Shown: piece by piece, positions 1 through 8,903 of the stretch | How the letters are laid out: each line of letters starts with the position of its first letter | How positions within the stretch are numbered: position 1 is the stretch's first letter | Assembly (NCBI GenBank): GCA_963754535.1 | Contig: CAVWGG010000006.1 | Span: forward strand, 124,001-188,000 | Source: RPQJ01 sp963754535 | Lineage (GTDB): Bacteria > Pseudomonadota > Gammaproteobacteria > Steroidobacterales > Steroidobacteraceae | Direction of reading: 5' to 3' | Length of the DNA stretch: 64,000 nt | Program-made: the position numbers and the translations under genes | Notes under the pieces: model-generated | Databases searched by the model: none | What the model was told of the DNA's origin: nothing | The model's input: the letters and a program-made list of their open reading frames with translations, nothing else

Positions 1-1181
1 CGTCGCTGTACTGGGGGCTTGCCCTGTTTCTCACGGGCAGCGGGCTCAACGTCACCTGCATCAACATGATGCTGACGCAGCGCTTCACACCGGAGGACGA
101 CCGGCGCGAGGCGGCGTTTCTCTGGAACTACGCCGGCATGAATATCGGCTTCTTCGTCGGCTTCGCGGTGGCGGGCCACTACCAGCTGACCGAGAGTTAC
201 TCGAGCCTCTTCCTGTTCGCCACGGTCGGCAATTTTCTGGCGATCGTGCTGGCAGCGTTCAACTGGAAGGCGCTCAAGGACCTGAACACGCCGCTGCTCG
301 ACGCAAGCTCGTCCGATTTCCGGCGACGCTTTGCGATCGGCATCGCCATCCTGCTCGGCGTGCCCGTGATCGTCTGGACGATGCTGCAGCACACGGGCTC
401 GACCGAGTCGCTGTTGAAGCTGGTCGGTGCCGGCGTCTTCGCCGCCCTGCTCTACCTGGCATGGAAGCACCCCGACGCGCGCGAGAAGAACAACATGTGG
501 GCCTACCTGATTCTCGGGCTGGGGTCGCTGGTGTTCTGGTCGCTCTACCAGATGGCGCCGAACGGCCTGCAGCTGTTTGCCGTAAACAACGTGGACCTGC
601 ACGTCTGGGGCATCGAGATCGCGCCGCAGTGGGTGCAGAACATCAACACCGTCGTCATCGTCGTGGGCGGCCCTGTCCTGGCCGCGCTGTTTGCGCGCCT
701 GCGGACTAAGGGGTGGAGGATCGACATCCCGCAGCAGTTTGCGGTGGCGCTGATCCTGATGGGCCTCGGGTTCCTGGCGCTGCCGGTCGGGATTTCGCTG
801 GCGAACGAAGCCGGCCGTTCGGCGTTCTTCTGGCTGTTCCTCAGCTACATCCTGCAGTCGATCGGCGAATTGCTGATCTCGCCCATTGGCTACGCGATGA
901 TCGGCAAGCTGGCCCCGCGCCAGTACCAGGGCATCATGATGGGCAGCTGGATGATGGTGACCGGACTGGCATCGCTGTTCGCGGGCGACTTCTCGGGGAT
1001 GATTCCGGAACCGTCCGGAACCACCGCCATCGTCACCAACCCGGACTACTCGCGGCTGTTCGCCGACCTTGGCTGGGGCAGCACGGCGGTAGGCGTCGCG
1101 CTGGTGCTGCTCATTCCATTCCTCAGGCGACTGATCACGGACGTGGACAGATCCGCGGCTGGAACCACTGCTCAGCCGTGA
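1..1181 (+). CDS. POT-family peptide MFS transporter, C-terminal part (5' end outside window)
   Basis: The reading frame is open from the first bases of the window and ends at a TGA at 1179-1181, so about 390 C-terminal residues are present and the true start lies upstream. The protein is strongly hydrophobic with many membrane segments. It contains the run NYAGMNIGFFVGF near the visible start, and a late segment LQSIGELLISPIGYAMIGKLAP. Both resemble the proton-dependent oligopeptide transporter (POT/PTR2) family, which imports di- and tripeptides with protons across the inner membrane. The family call rests on these motifs and the hydrophobic pattern. Substrate specificity cannot be read because the N-terminal signature helices are missing. 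Confidence 0.8.
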   Translation, partial: SLYWGLALFLTGSGLNVTCINMMLTQRFTPEDDRREAAFLWNYAGMNIGFFVGFAVAGHYQLTESYSSLFLFATVGNFLAIVLAAFNWKALKDLNTPLLDASSSDFRRRFAIGIAILLGVPVIVWTMLQHTGSTESLLKLVGAGVFAALLYLAWKHPDAREKNNMWAYLILGLGSLVFWSLYQMAPNGLQLFAVNNVDLHVWGIEIAPQWVQNINTVVIVVGGPVLAALFARLRTKGWRIDIPQQFAVALILMGLGFLALPVGISLANEAGRSAFFWLFLSYILQSIGELLISPIGYAMIGKLAPRQYQGIMMGSWMMVTGLASLFAGDFSGMIPEPSGTTAIVTNPDYSRLFADLGWGSTAVGVALVLLIPFLRRLITDVDRSAAGTTAQP

Positions 1182-1221
1182 CTCTTCTTCGTCCGATTTC
1201 GTCACCGCTGAGCCTGTCCGC

Positions 1222-1405
1222 ATGCGTCCGATTTTCGAGCCCCGCCTCGTCAAGGGGCCATTCGACGACCCGGCCCTGTTCGTGGACGTGCTGTTCGAGC
1301 GCCGCGCGCGAAATCGTCCCGTTTCATTTCTCGCCGCGCTACACGGACTGCGAGACGGCCCTGGTGAGCGAGGCAAGAGAGGCCTTTCTAGGAGTCACCC
1401 CATGA
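1222..1405 (+). pseudogene. Remnant of a metallo-beta-lactamase-fold hydrolase (RNase Z-like) with its core deleted
   Basis: From the ATG at 1222 the frame reads MRPIFEPRLVKGPFDDPALF and continues to LFERRA. This resembles the N-terminus of RNase Z-like metallo-beta-lactamase-fold proteins. At about 1301-1310 the similarity jumps to another frame, which reads REIVPFHFSPRYTDCE and ends at the TGA 1403-1405. That resembles the C-terminus of the same family. The catalytic HxHxDH core of over 200 residues is missing, and the junction lies in a CG-repeat. The stop codon overlaps the ATG of the next gene in an ATGA arrangement, as expected of a former operon partner. The family assignment is from memory of typical termini and needs a search. 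Confidence 0.6.
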
Positions 1406-2082
1406 AAGAATCGAAACCCCGGTCGTTTCCAGCGACCATCGATACTGGCGACGCGGTGCTGCAGGGCGACGTCGTACTGCCACACGCCGGGCAAGGCATC
1501 GTACTGTTCGCACACGGCAGCGGCAGCAGCCGTTTAAGCCCCCGCAATCGTTACGTCGCCAACCACCTCGTGGCAGGCGGGCTCGGCACCCTCCTCTTCG
1601 ACCTGCTCACGGCCGCAGAGGAAGTGCGCGACATGCGGGACGCGAGCTTGCGCTTCGACATCGACCTGCTGACGCGCCGCCTGGCGGGGGCGACCCGCTG
1701 GCTTGGATCCCAGGACTGGGCCACGAACCTGCGGCCGGGCTACTTCGGCGCGAGCACAGGCGCCGCTGCAGCACTCGCTGCGAGCGTCGAATGCGACGTG
1801 CACGCGATCGTGTCTCGGGGCGGACGCCCGGACCTCGCCGGCCCTGCACTGCCACGCGTGACTGCGCCCACGCTGCTCATCGTCGGCTCAGAGGATCCCG
1901 TCGTCATCGAACTGAATCAGCAGGCGTTGCGGCTCCTGCAATGCGACGCGCGGCTGGAGATCGTTCCGGGCGCAACCCACCTGTTCGAAGAACCGGGCAC
2001 GCTGGAACAGGTAGCGGACCTGGCGTTGCGGTGGTTCCGACATTGGCTGGCCGAGTCACGAACGCAGGGCGCACCGCCATGA
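1402..2082 (+). CDS. Alpha/beta hydrolase, dienelactone-hydrolase-like
   Basis: The protein has 226 residues from ATG 1402. The start is preferred over the in-frame ATG at 1222 because the upstream stretch belongs to the metallo-beta-lactamase remnant. An oxyanion-type HGSGSS segment occurs near residue 38. The nucleophile elbow GASTG lies near residue 118, an acidic residue follows in VGSEDP, and the histidine is in GATHLF. The size and order of these residues fit small cytoplasmic dienelactone-hydrolase-like enzymes. The natural substrate is unknown. The 3' end overlaps the convergent cysteine desulfurase gene by 27 bases. Confidence 0.8.
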   Translation: MKESKPRSFPATIDTGDAVLQGDVVLPHAGQGIVLFAHGSGSSRLSPRNRYVANHLVAGGLGTLLFDLLTAAEEVRDMRDASLRFDIDLLTRRLAGATRWLGSQDWATNLRPGYFGASTGAAAALAASVECDVHAIVSRGGRPDLAGPALPRVTAPTLLIVGSEDPVVIELNQQALRLLQCDARLEIVPGATHLFEEPGTLEQVADLALRWFRHWLAESRTQGAPP

Positions 2083-3198
2083 TTGGACAAGTGCATCGGC
2101 CGCAACCACGATGTCAGCAGCGGTCGTCCCGCGGCCGAGCGACAGCCTGACCGAACCGATTGCCTCGTCGGGAGCGACCGCCATCGCGAGAACGACGGCA
2201 GAGGCGCTCTCTCGCCCGGCATGGCACGCTGAGCCCGTGGAGGCTGCGATTGCCGGTGCACCATCCAGGATTGCATTGCCGGAGGCGCCCGGGAACCGCA
2301 CGTTGAGCGTGTTCGGCAGCCGCAGCGCGCGGTGACCATTGAGTTGAATGCCGGGCACGGCCGCGGCGAGCCGCTCCCAGAGTTCGTCCCGCAAGCCGGC
2401 AACGCGCGCCGCCACGATCTCCATGTCGCGGCCCGCGGTCTCGCAGGCCACGCCAAGACCGACGATCGCAGCCACATTCTCGGTGCCCGGCCGCAGGCCG
2501 CGCTCGTGGCCGGCGCCAAGCACGAAAGGGACCATCAGCGTGCCGCGCCTGACATAGAGCGCCCCGACTCCCTTCGGTGCGTAGAGCTTGTGGCCGGCAA
2601 CGGACAGCAGGTCCACGCCGATCTGGCGCACGTTCAGCGCCACTTTTCCGACCGACTGCGCAGCGTCGGTGTGCAGGACCGCGCCGAATTCGTGCGCCAG
2701 GCCCGTGATTTCCGCGACGGGCTGCAGCACGCCGGTTTCGTTGTTCGAGTGCATCACGCTGACCAGGGCTGTATCCGCAGCGATGGCCGCGCGTGCCTCG
2801 TCCACCCGCGCCCGGCCGTCGCCATCCACCCCGATGCGCGTGACGCGGATTCCGTGCCGCTCCAGCCATGCGCAGGGATGCGCGGTCGCCGAGTGCTCGA
2901 CGACTGTCGTGACGACGTGGCGTCGCACGCTGCGGGCTTCGATGACCCCACGGATCGCCAGGTTGTTGGCCTCCGTGCCCCCGGACGTGAAGATCACCTC
3001 GTCATCGTCGCAACCGAGCAGGATCGCCACCTGGCCCCGCGCCCTCGCAATGGCATCGCGGGCGCGCCTGCCGTAGACGTGGCTGCTCGATGGATTCCCG
3101 AAGTGCTCGCGCAGGTACGGGAGCATCGCGTCCACCACCTCGGGAAGAACCGGTGTCGTGGCGTTGTGGTCGAGATAGATGGGTGTGTCGTCGGTCAT
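2056..3198 (-). CDS. Cysteine desulfurase (NifS/IscS family)
   Basis: This is a 380-residue PLP enzyme that would remove sulfur (or selenium) from cysteine (or selenocysteine). It starts IYLDHNATTPVLPEVVDA, has the PLP lysine in AGHKLYAPKG (about K204), and the mobile catalytic cysteine in STGSACHAGR (about C326). The start at 3198 gives the family's normal N-terminus; an upstream ATG at 3261 would add 21 basic residues. It is divergent from fdhD. FdhD transfers sulfur from a cysteine desulfurase to the formate dehydrogenase cofactor, and desulfurases can also feed selenium to SelD. A dedicated role in the selenium/formate island is therefore likely, but this is an inference from position. 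Confidence 0.88.
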   Translation of the reverse strand: MTDDTPIYLDHNATTPVLPEVVDAMLPYLREHFGNPSSSHVYGRRARDAIARARGQVAILLGCDDDEVIFTSGGTEANNLAIRGVIEARSVRRHVVTTVVEHSATAHPCAWLERHGIRVTRIGVDGDGRARVDEARAAIAADTALVSVMHSNNETGVLQPVAEITGLAHEFGAVLHTDAAQSVGKVALNVRQIGVDLLSVAGHKLYAPKGVGALYVRRGTLMVPFVLGAGHERGLRPGTENVAAIVGLGVACETAGRDMEIVAARVAGLRDELWERLAAAVPGIQLNGHRALRLPNTLNVRFPGASGNAILDGAPAIAASTGSACHAGRESASAVVLAMAVAPDEAIGSVRLSLGRGTTAADIVVAADALVQSWRCALRS

Positions 3199-3329
3199 GG
3201 TGGCCAGGGGACAAGCGCCTTGTCGGCGTCGGCGATGCTGCGCGCACCGATGCGATGCCACAAGCGGCGGTCCGGCGTGGACACGAACCAGTGGTCCGAA
3301 TAGGATCCCTGCGACATCGCGGGAGGCTG

Positions 3330-4157
3330 ATGATGACGAGTCCGTCCGTCCAGTCCAGGACCGTCCATACCGTGCGCGGCGCCGAGCGGCTGAGCCGCGA
3401 TGATTGCATTGCTGTCGAGGAGCCGCTCGAGATCCGGATTGCGCGCGAGGGCGAGCCGGGCCGGGGACGCGCCGTGTCGATTACGATGCGCACGCCAGGC
3501 TACGACGCGGAACTGGCCGCGGGGTTCCTGTACGGCGAAGGCCTCATCCGCCACCGCGACGATATTGTCGCCGTCCGGCCCTGCGGCGACAGCGGCAACG
3601 TCGTGCGGGTCGAGTGGCCGTCGGCGGCCACGCTCGATCTCGCGCGCCTCGAGCGGAATTTCTACACCAGTTCGAGCTGCGGCGTCTGCGGCAAGGCCTC
3701 GATCGAGGCCGTCACGGCCACGGTGCCGGCTGGCGCCGTCGTGAGCGACCTCGTGGTGGACGCGGCACTGCTGCCGACGCTCGCCGAGCGAGCTCGTCGG
3801 TCGCAGCAGGTGTTCGAGCAGACCGGAGGCCTGCACGCGGCGAGCCTGTTCGACGAGCACGGCACGCTGGTCGCGTCGTACGAAGACGTCGGCCGCCACA
3901 ACGCGCTCGACAAGCTGGTGGGCGCGCTGTTCTTCCGGGATGCGCTGCCCGCGGCGCGGAACGTCCTGCTGCTGAGCGGCCGCGCAAGTTTCGAGTTGCT
4001 GCAGAAAGCCGCGATGGCGGGGATCCCGGTCGTCGTCGCGATGGGCGCGCCGTCGAGCCTCGCCGTGGAACTCGCCGATCGCGCCGGCATCATGCTGGCT
4101 GGATTCCTCCGCCCCAACTCGTACAACGTCTACACGCACACCGAACGGCTCCGCTAG
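3330..4157 (+). CDS. fdhD: FdhD, sulfur carrier for formate dehydrogenase activation
   Basis: The protein has 275 residues. FdhD receives sulfur from a cysteine desulfurase and passes it to the molybdenum bis-MGD cofactor of formate dehydrogenase. The two functional cysteines lie in SSSCGVCGKASIE (about C117 and C120), matching the CxxC loop of the family. The C-terminal GRHNALDKLVG and LLSGRASFEL segments are also typical. A GGGAGG ribosome-binding site at 3321-3326 precedes adjacent ATGs at 3330 and 3333; the second has the better spacing. The gene lies 109 bases upstream of its client enzyme on the same strand. Confidence 0.95.
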   Translation: MMTSPSVQSRTVHTVRGAERLSRDDCIAVEEPLEIRIAREGEPGRGRAVSITMRTPGYDAELAAGFLYGEGLIRHRDDIVAVRPCGDSGNVVRVEWPSAATLDLARLERNFYTSSSCGVCGKASIEAVTATVPAGAVVSDLVVDAALLPTLAERARRSQQVFEQTGGLHAASLFDEHGTLVASYEDVGRHNALDKLVGALFFRDALPAARNVLLLSGRASFELLQKAAMAGIPVVVAMGAPSSLAVELADRAGIMLAGFLRPNSYNVYTHTERLR

Positions 4158-4266
4158 CCCGCTGCAATGCAGCAATGCCGCCGCGATGGCGCGGCAACTG
4201 CGTCTTGTGAGCACCGCACACCGGGCATAGACTCGGATCGTCTGCCGACATGTCAAGGGGACCCCA

Positions 4267-7200
4267 ATGACTGACATGACCAGGCGCCAATTCCTTAAGG
4301 TCACAGGCGCCTCGCTCGCCGGCTCCAGCCTCGCACTGATGGGCTTCTCGCCCAGCGTGGCGCTCGCGGAGGTCCGCGAATTCAAACTCGCACGCGCCAC
4401 CGAGACCCGCAACACCTGCCCGTACTGTTCAGTCGCCTGCGGGCTGCTGATGTACTCGCTGGGCGACAAGGCGAAGAACGTCCACTCCAGCATCATGCAC
4501 ATCGAGGGCGACCCGGATCACCCGGTCAATCGCGGCACGCTGTGCCCGAAGGGCGCGGCACTCCTCGACTTCGTCAACAGCCCGAACCGGCTCAAGTATC
4601 CGGAGTACCGGGCGCCGGGCGCGGACAAGTGGGAACGCATCTCCTGGGACGACGCGTTCACCCGCATCGCGAAGCTGCTGAAGCAGGACCGCGACACGAA
4701 CTTCGTCGCGAAGACCGCCGACGGCAAGACGGTGAACCGGTGGACCACCACCGGCTTCCTCGGCGCGTCGGCGAGCAGCAACGAAGCCGGCTACGTCACG
4801 CACAAGGTCATCCGCAGCCTCGGGGCACTGGCGTTCGATAATCAAGCACGTGTCTGACACGGCCCGACGGTGGCAGGTCTTGCCCCGACGTTTGGCCGTG
4901 GAGCGATGACGAATCACTGGGTCGACATCAAGAATGCCGACCTCGTCCTGATCATCGGCGGCAATGCCGCCGAAGCACACCCTTGCGGCTTCAAGTGGGT
5001 CACCGAGGCGAAGGCGCACAACGGCGCCAAGCTGATCGTGGTCGATCCGCGCTTCACGCGCTCGGCCGCCGTGGCCGACCTCTACGTGCCGATCCGCCCC
5101 GGTGCCGACATCGCCTTCCTCGGCGGAGTCATCCGTTACCTGCTCGCCAACGACAAGATCCAGCGCGAGTACGTGACCAGCTACACGGACTTCAGCTTCA
5201 TCGTGAAGGAGGAGTTCGCGTTCACCGACGGCATCTACTCCGGCTACGACCCCGCAACGCGCAAGTACGACAGGTCTTCGTGGGACTACGAAAAGGGCGA
5301 GGACGGCTTCGTCAAGACCGATCCCACCCTCACCCACCCGCGCTGCGTCTACAACCTGCTGAAGCAGCACTACGCGCGCTACACCCCGGAGATGGTCGAG
5401 CGAGTCTGCGGCACGCCCAAGGACAAGTTCCTGCAGGTCTGCGAGATGATCGGGTCGACCGCGTCGCCGACGCGCGCGATGACGATCATGTACGCGCTGG
5501 GGTGGACACAGCACACGGTCGGCGCGCAGATGATCCGCTGCGGTGCGATGGTGCAACTGCTGCTCGGCAACATCGGCATTGCCGGCGGCGGCATGAATGC
5601 GCTGCGCGGCCATTCCAACATCCAGGGCCTGACCGACCTCGGCCTGATGTCGGACTTGCTGCCGGGCTACATGAGCCTGCCCAAGGAAGCCGAGCAGGAC
5701 TACCAGCAGTACCTGGCCACGCGCACGCAGAAGCCGCTGCGTCCGAACCAGATGAGCTACTGGCAGAATTTCCCGCGGTTCTTCAACAGCCTGATGAAGG
5801 CGTGGTGGGGCAACGCCGCCACGGCCGAGAACAATTTCGCCTTCGACTACCTGCCGAAGCTCGACAAGCTGTACGACATGCTGCAGGTCTACGACCTGAT
5901 GGACCAGGGCAAGGTCAACGGCTACGTCGCGCAGGGGTTCAATCCCCTCGCCTCGGCACCGAACATGGCGAAGATGACGTCGGCCCTGTCGAAGCTGAAG
6001 TTCCTCGTCGTGATGGATCCGCTGGTGACCGAGACGTCGGAATTCTGGCGCAACTTCGGCCCGATGAACGACGTCGATCCGGGCAAGATCCAGACCGAAG
6101 TGTTCCGCCTGCCCACCACCTGCTTCGCGGAAGAAGACGGTGCGCTGGTCAGTTCCGGCCGCTGGCTGCAGTGGCACTGGAAAGGCGGCGAGCCCCCGGG
6201 CGAGTCCCTCACGGACATCGAGATCATGGCGCGCCTCTACCTGCAGTTGCGCGACCTGTACAAGGCCGAGGGCGGCGCCTTCCCCGACCCGATCGTGAAC
6301 CTGGCATGGCCTTACGCCCAGCCGGCGAAGCCGAGTCCGGAGGAACTCGCCAAGGAGTACTCCGGCAAGGCGCTGGCGGACGTCATGGATCCGAAGAATC
6401 CGGCAACTGTCCTGCGCAAGGCGGGCGAGCAGGTCGCGGGGTTCGCCGAGCTGCGTGACGATGGCAGCACGTCCTGCGGGTGCTGGATCTACGCCGGCTC
6501 GTGGGGGCCTGCGGGCAACCTCATGGCACGGCGCGACAACTCCGACCCGTCGGGCATCGGCCAGACCCTGAACTGGGCCTGGGCATGGCCGGCGAACCGC
6601 CGCGTGCTCTACAACCGGGCTTCGTGCGATGCGTCGGGCAAGCCATTCAATCCGGCGCGCAAGCTGATCGGCTGGAACGGCAAGGCCTGGGCCGGGTCGG
6701 ACATCCCGGACTTCAAGGCGGACGAGGACCCGGCGACCGGCATGGGCCCGTTCATCATGAACCCCGAAGGCGTGGCCCGGTTCTTCGCGCGCGGCGGGAT
6801 GGCGGACGGGCCGTTCCCCGAGCACTACGAGCCGTTTGAGACGCCACTCGCGGCCAACCCGCTCAACCCGGGGCAGCCGCTGGCGCTGAGCAATCCGGCG
6901 GCGCGCATCTTCAAGAGCGACCGCGAGGCGCTGGGCAAGGCGGACCAGTTCCCGCACGTGGCCACGACCTACCGCCTCACGGAGCACTTCCACTTCTGGA
7001 CCAAGCACGCCTCGATCCCGTCCATCCTGCAGCCTGAGCAGTTCGTCGAGATCGGCGAGGCGCTGGCGAAGGACATCGGCGTGAAGGCCGGCGAACGCGT
7101 CAAGGTGTCGTCGAACCGCGGCCATATCGAGGCCGTGGCGGTCGTCACCAAGCGCATCAAGGCGATGGACATCGATGGCAGGACGGTCCACACGGTCGGC

Positions 7201-7335
7201 ATCCCCATCCATTGGGGCTTCGTGGGCGTGGCGAGGCCCGGCTACCTCGCGAACAAGCTCACCCCGTTCGTGGGTGACGCGAACGTGCACACGCCGGAAT
7301 TCAAGGCGTTCCTCGTCAAAGTGGAAAAGATCTGA
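4267..7335 (+). CDS. fdnG: Formate dehydrogenase major (alpha) subunit, selenoprotein (FdnG/FdoG type)
   Basis: This is one gene of 1022 residues read through an in-frame TGA at 4855-4857. Translation on both sides of the TGA gives NQARV-U-HGPTVAGLAPTFGRG, the selenocysteine site of E. coli FdnG/FdoG; Sec is residue 197. A SECIS hairpin follows directly. The N-terminus has a twin-arginine signal (TRRQFLKVTG), so the folded enzyme is exported. C51, C54, C58 and C93 form the 4Fe-4S site. The enzyme oxidises formate to CO2 with a molybdenum or tungsten bis-MGD cofactor and passes electrons to the beta subunit. Length matches FdnG. Automatic gene calling would split it into a 196-residue stub and an 821-residue piece starting near 4870. 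Confidence 0.97.
4855..4898 (+). promoter_or_regulatory. SECIS element directing UGA-Sec readthrough in fdnG
   Basis: Immediately after the TGA (4855-4857), an mRNA hairpin can form. The outer stem pairs 4860-4864 with 4894-4898. An inner stem pairs 4868-4870 with 4885-4887, with an unpaired T at 4871. The apical stem pairs 4872-4875 with 4881-4884, closing a GGTCT loop at 4876-4880. A bulged U and a GGU-containing apical loop are the features SelB recognises in E. coli fdnG and fdhF. The pairing was done by eye. Confidence 0.88.
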
Positions 7336-7345
7336 GGAGAGTGGC

Positions 7346-8251
7346 ATGGCGCTCCAATCCCTCGACATCGTGCGGCGCTCGGCGACTACGACCCCGTCGC
7401 CGGGCGTGCGCGGGCCGGCCACCGGCGAAGTCGCCAAACTGATCGACGTCTCGAAGTGCATTGGCTGCAAGGCCTGCCAGGCGGCATGCATGGAGTGGAA
7501 CGACCTGCGCGACGAGATCGGCACCTGCAGCGGCACCCTGCAGAACCCGCCCGACTTGAGCGCGCAGTCCTGGACCCTGATGCGGTTCACCGAGTACGAG
7601 AATCCCAAGGGGGATCTCGAGTGGCTGATCCGCAAGGACGGCTGCATGCACTGCGCGGACCCGGGCTGCCTGAAGGCGTGCCCGGCGCCCGGCGCGATCG
7701 TGCAGTACGCCAACGGGATCGTCGATTTCCACGAGGAGAACTGCATCGGCTGCGGCTACTGCATCACCGGCTGCCCGTTCGACGTGCCGCGGATCTCAAA
7801 GAAGGACAAGAAGGCCTACAAGTGCACCCTGTGCTCGGACCGCGTCGCGGTCGGGCTCGAGCCGGCGTGCATCAAGTCCTGCCCGACCGGCGCACTGATG
7901 TTCGGCACCAAGGAAGACATGAAGCAGCACGCCGAGGGCCGCGTGCAGGACCTGCAGTCGCGCGGCTTCGACCAGGCCGGGCTGTACGACCCGGGCGGCG
8001 TGGGCGGCACGCACGTCATGTACGTGCTGCAGCACGCCGACCAGCCGCAGCTCTACAGCGGCCTGCCCGCCGAGCCGCACATCAGCGCGGCCGTCGGCGC
8101 ATGGAAGGGCTTCACCAAGCCGATGGCCGTTGCCGGCATGGCGCTCACGGCGTTGGCGGCGCTGTTCCACTATCTGCGCGTCGGCCCCAACGACACGACC
8201 GAGGAAGACGAGGCGGCTGCCGCGCGGGAACTGGAGAAGAACCATGGGTGA
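7346..8251 (+). CDS. fdnH: Formate dehydrogenase iron-sulfur (beta) subunit
   Basis: The protein has 301 residues and carries electrons from the alpha subunit to the cytochrome b subunit. Four cysteine clusters for 4Fe-4S centres are visible: CIGCKACQAAC, CMHCADPGCLKAC, CIGCGYCITGCPF and CTLCSDRV...CIKSCP. A single membrane segment near residues 250-272 anchors it with the cluster domain in the periplasm, as in FdnH/FdoH. It starts 11 bases after fdnG, with GAGGAGAG as ribosome-binding site. The 3' end overlaps the next gene by 8 bases, so the subunits are probably translationally coupled. Confidence 0.94.
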   Translation: MALQSLDIVRRSATTTPSPGVRGPATGEVAKLIDVSKCIGCKACQAACMEWNDLRDEIGTCSGTLQNPPDLSAQSWTLMRFTEYENPKGDLEWLIRKDGCMHCADPGCLKACPAPGAIVQYANGIVDFHEENCIGCGYCITGCPFDVPRISKKDKKAYKCTLCSDRVAVGLEPACIKSCPTGALMFGTKEDMKQHAEGRVQDLQSRGFDQAGLYDPGGVGGTHVMYVLQHADQPQLYSGLPAEPHISAAVGAWKGFTKPMAVAGMALTALAALFHYLRVGPNDTTEEDEAAAARELEKNHG

Positions 8252-8903
8252 CACAGCTCATCGCACGGTCATCGCCCGCTACACCGAACGCGAGCGCGTC
8301 AACCATTGGATCCTCGCGATCGCCTTCGTCCTGGCCGCACTGTCGGGCCTGGCGCTGTTCCATCCGTCGTTGTACTGGATGAGCAGCCTGGTGGGCGGCG
8401 GCACGTGGTCGCGCATCCTGCATCCGTTCATCGGGCTCGTCATGACGGTCTCGTTCGTGCTCCTGGCGCTGGCTGTGGGCAAGCACAACAGGATGGAGGA
8501 GCGGGACTGGAAGTGGCTGCGCGAGATGCCGAAGGCGAAGTCGCACGACGACCCGCGACTGCCGGAGGTCGGGCGCTACAACGGCGGCCAGAAGATCCTG
8601 TTCATGGTGCTGGTCGCCAGCATGGCCCTGCTGCTCCTGTCCGGCATCGTGATCTGGCGCTCGTACTTCTCCGCGTATTTCCCCATCGGCGTCATCCGCC
8701 TGGCGGCAGTGGTGCACGCGCTGGCAGGGTTCGTGCTGGTCTGCTCGATCATCGGGCACGCTTACGCGGCCGTCTTCTGGGTGACCGGATCGATGGGGGC
8801 AATTACGCGCGGATTCGTGACGCCGGGCTGGGCCTGGCGGCATCATAGAGCCTGGTTCCGCGAGAACATCCGTGCAGCGAATCCTCGAACCCGGGCAGAT
8901 TGA
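8244..8903 (+). CDS. fdnI: Formate dehydrogenase cytochrome b556 (gamma) subunit
   Basis: The protein has 219 residues and four predicted membrane helices (about 22-42, 58-78, 113-135 and 150-172). Histidines in RVNHWILA, HPFIG, VVHALAG and IGHAYAA fall where FdnI/FdoI ligate two b hemes. It would pass electrons from the iron-sulfur subunit to quinone in the inner membrane. The ATG at 8244 lies inside the end of fdnH, and its own 3' end overlaps fdhE by 32 bases. Confidence 0.93.
   Translation: MGDTAHRTVIARYTERERVNHWILAIAFVLAALSGLALFHPSLYWMSSLVGGGTWSRILHPFIGLVMTVSFVLLALAVGKHNRMEERDWKWLREMPKAKSHDDPRLPEVGRYNGGQKILFMVLVASMALLLLSGIVIWRSYFSAYFPIGVIRLAAVVHALAGFVLVCSIIGHAYAAVFWVTGSMGAITRGFVTPGWAWRHHRAWFRENIRAANPRTRAD

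Noticed and set aside
4158..4266. Small inverted repeats in the fdhD-fdnG spacer as a terminator or regulator site.
   Set aside because: The stems are short (5-6 bp), lack a T-run, and resemble no known operator; nothing firm can be claimed.
4267..4857. Stand-alone 196-residue twin-arginine protein ending at TGA, followed by a truncated formate dehydrogenase starting near 4870.
   Set aside because: The family sequence continues through the TGA, a SECIS follows, and selA, selB, tRNA-Sec and selD are nearby; it is one selenoprotein gene.
4429..7746. 1105-codon open frame on the minus strand opposite fdnG and fdnH.
   Set aside because: It mirrors high-GC third-position bias of the sense genes; its protein is Arg/His/Asp/Val-rich with no domain pattern.
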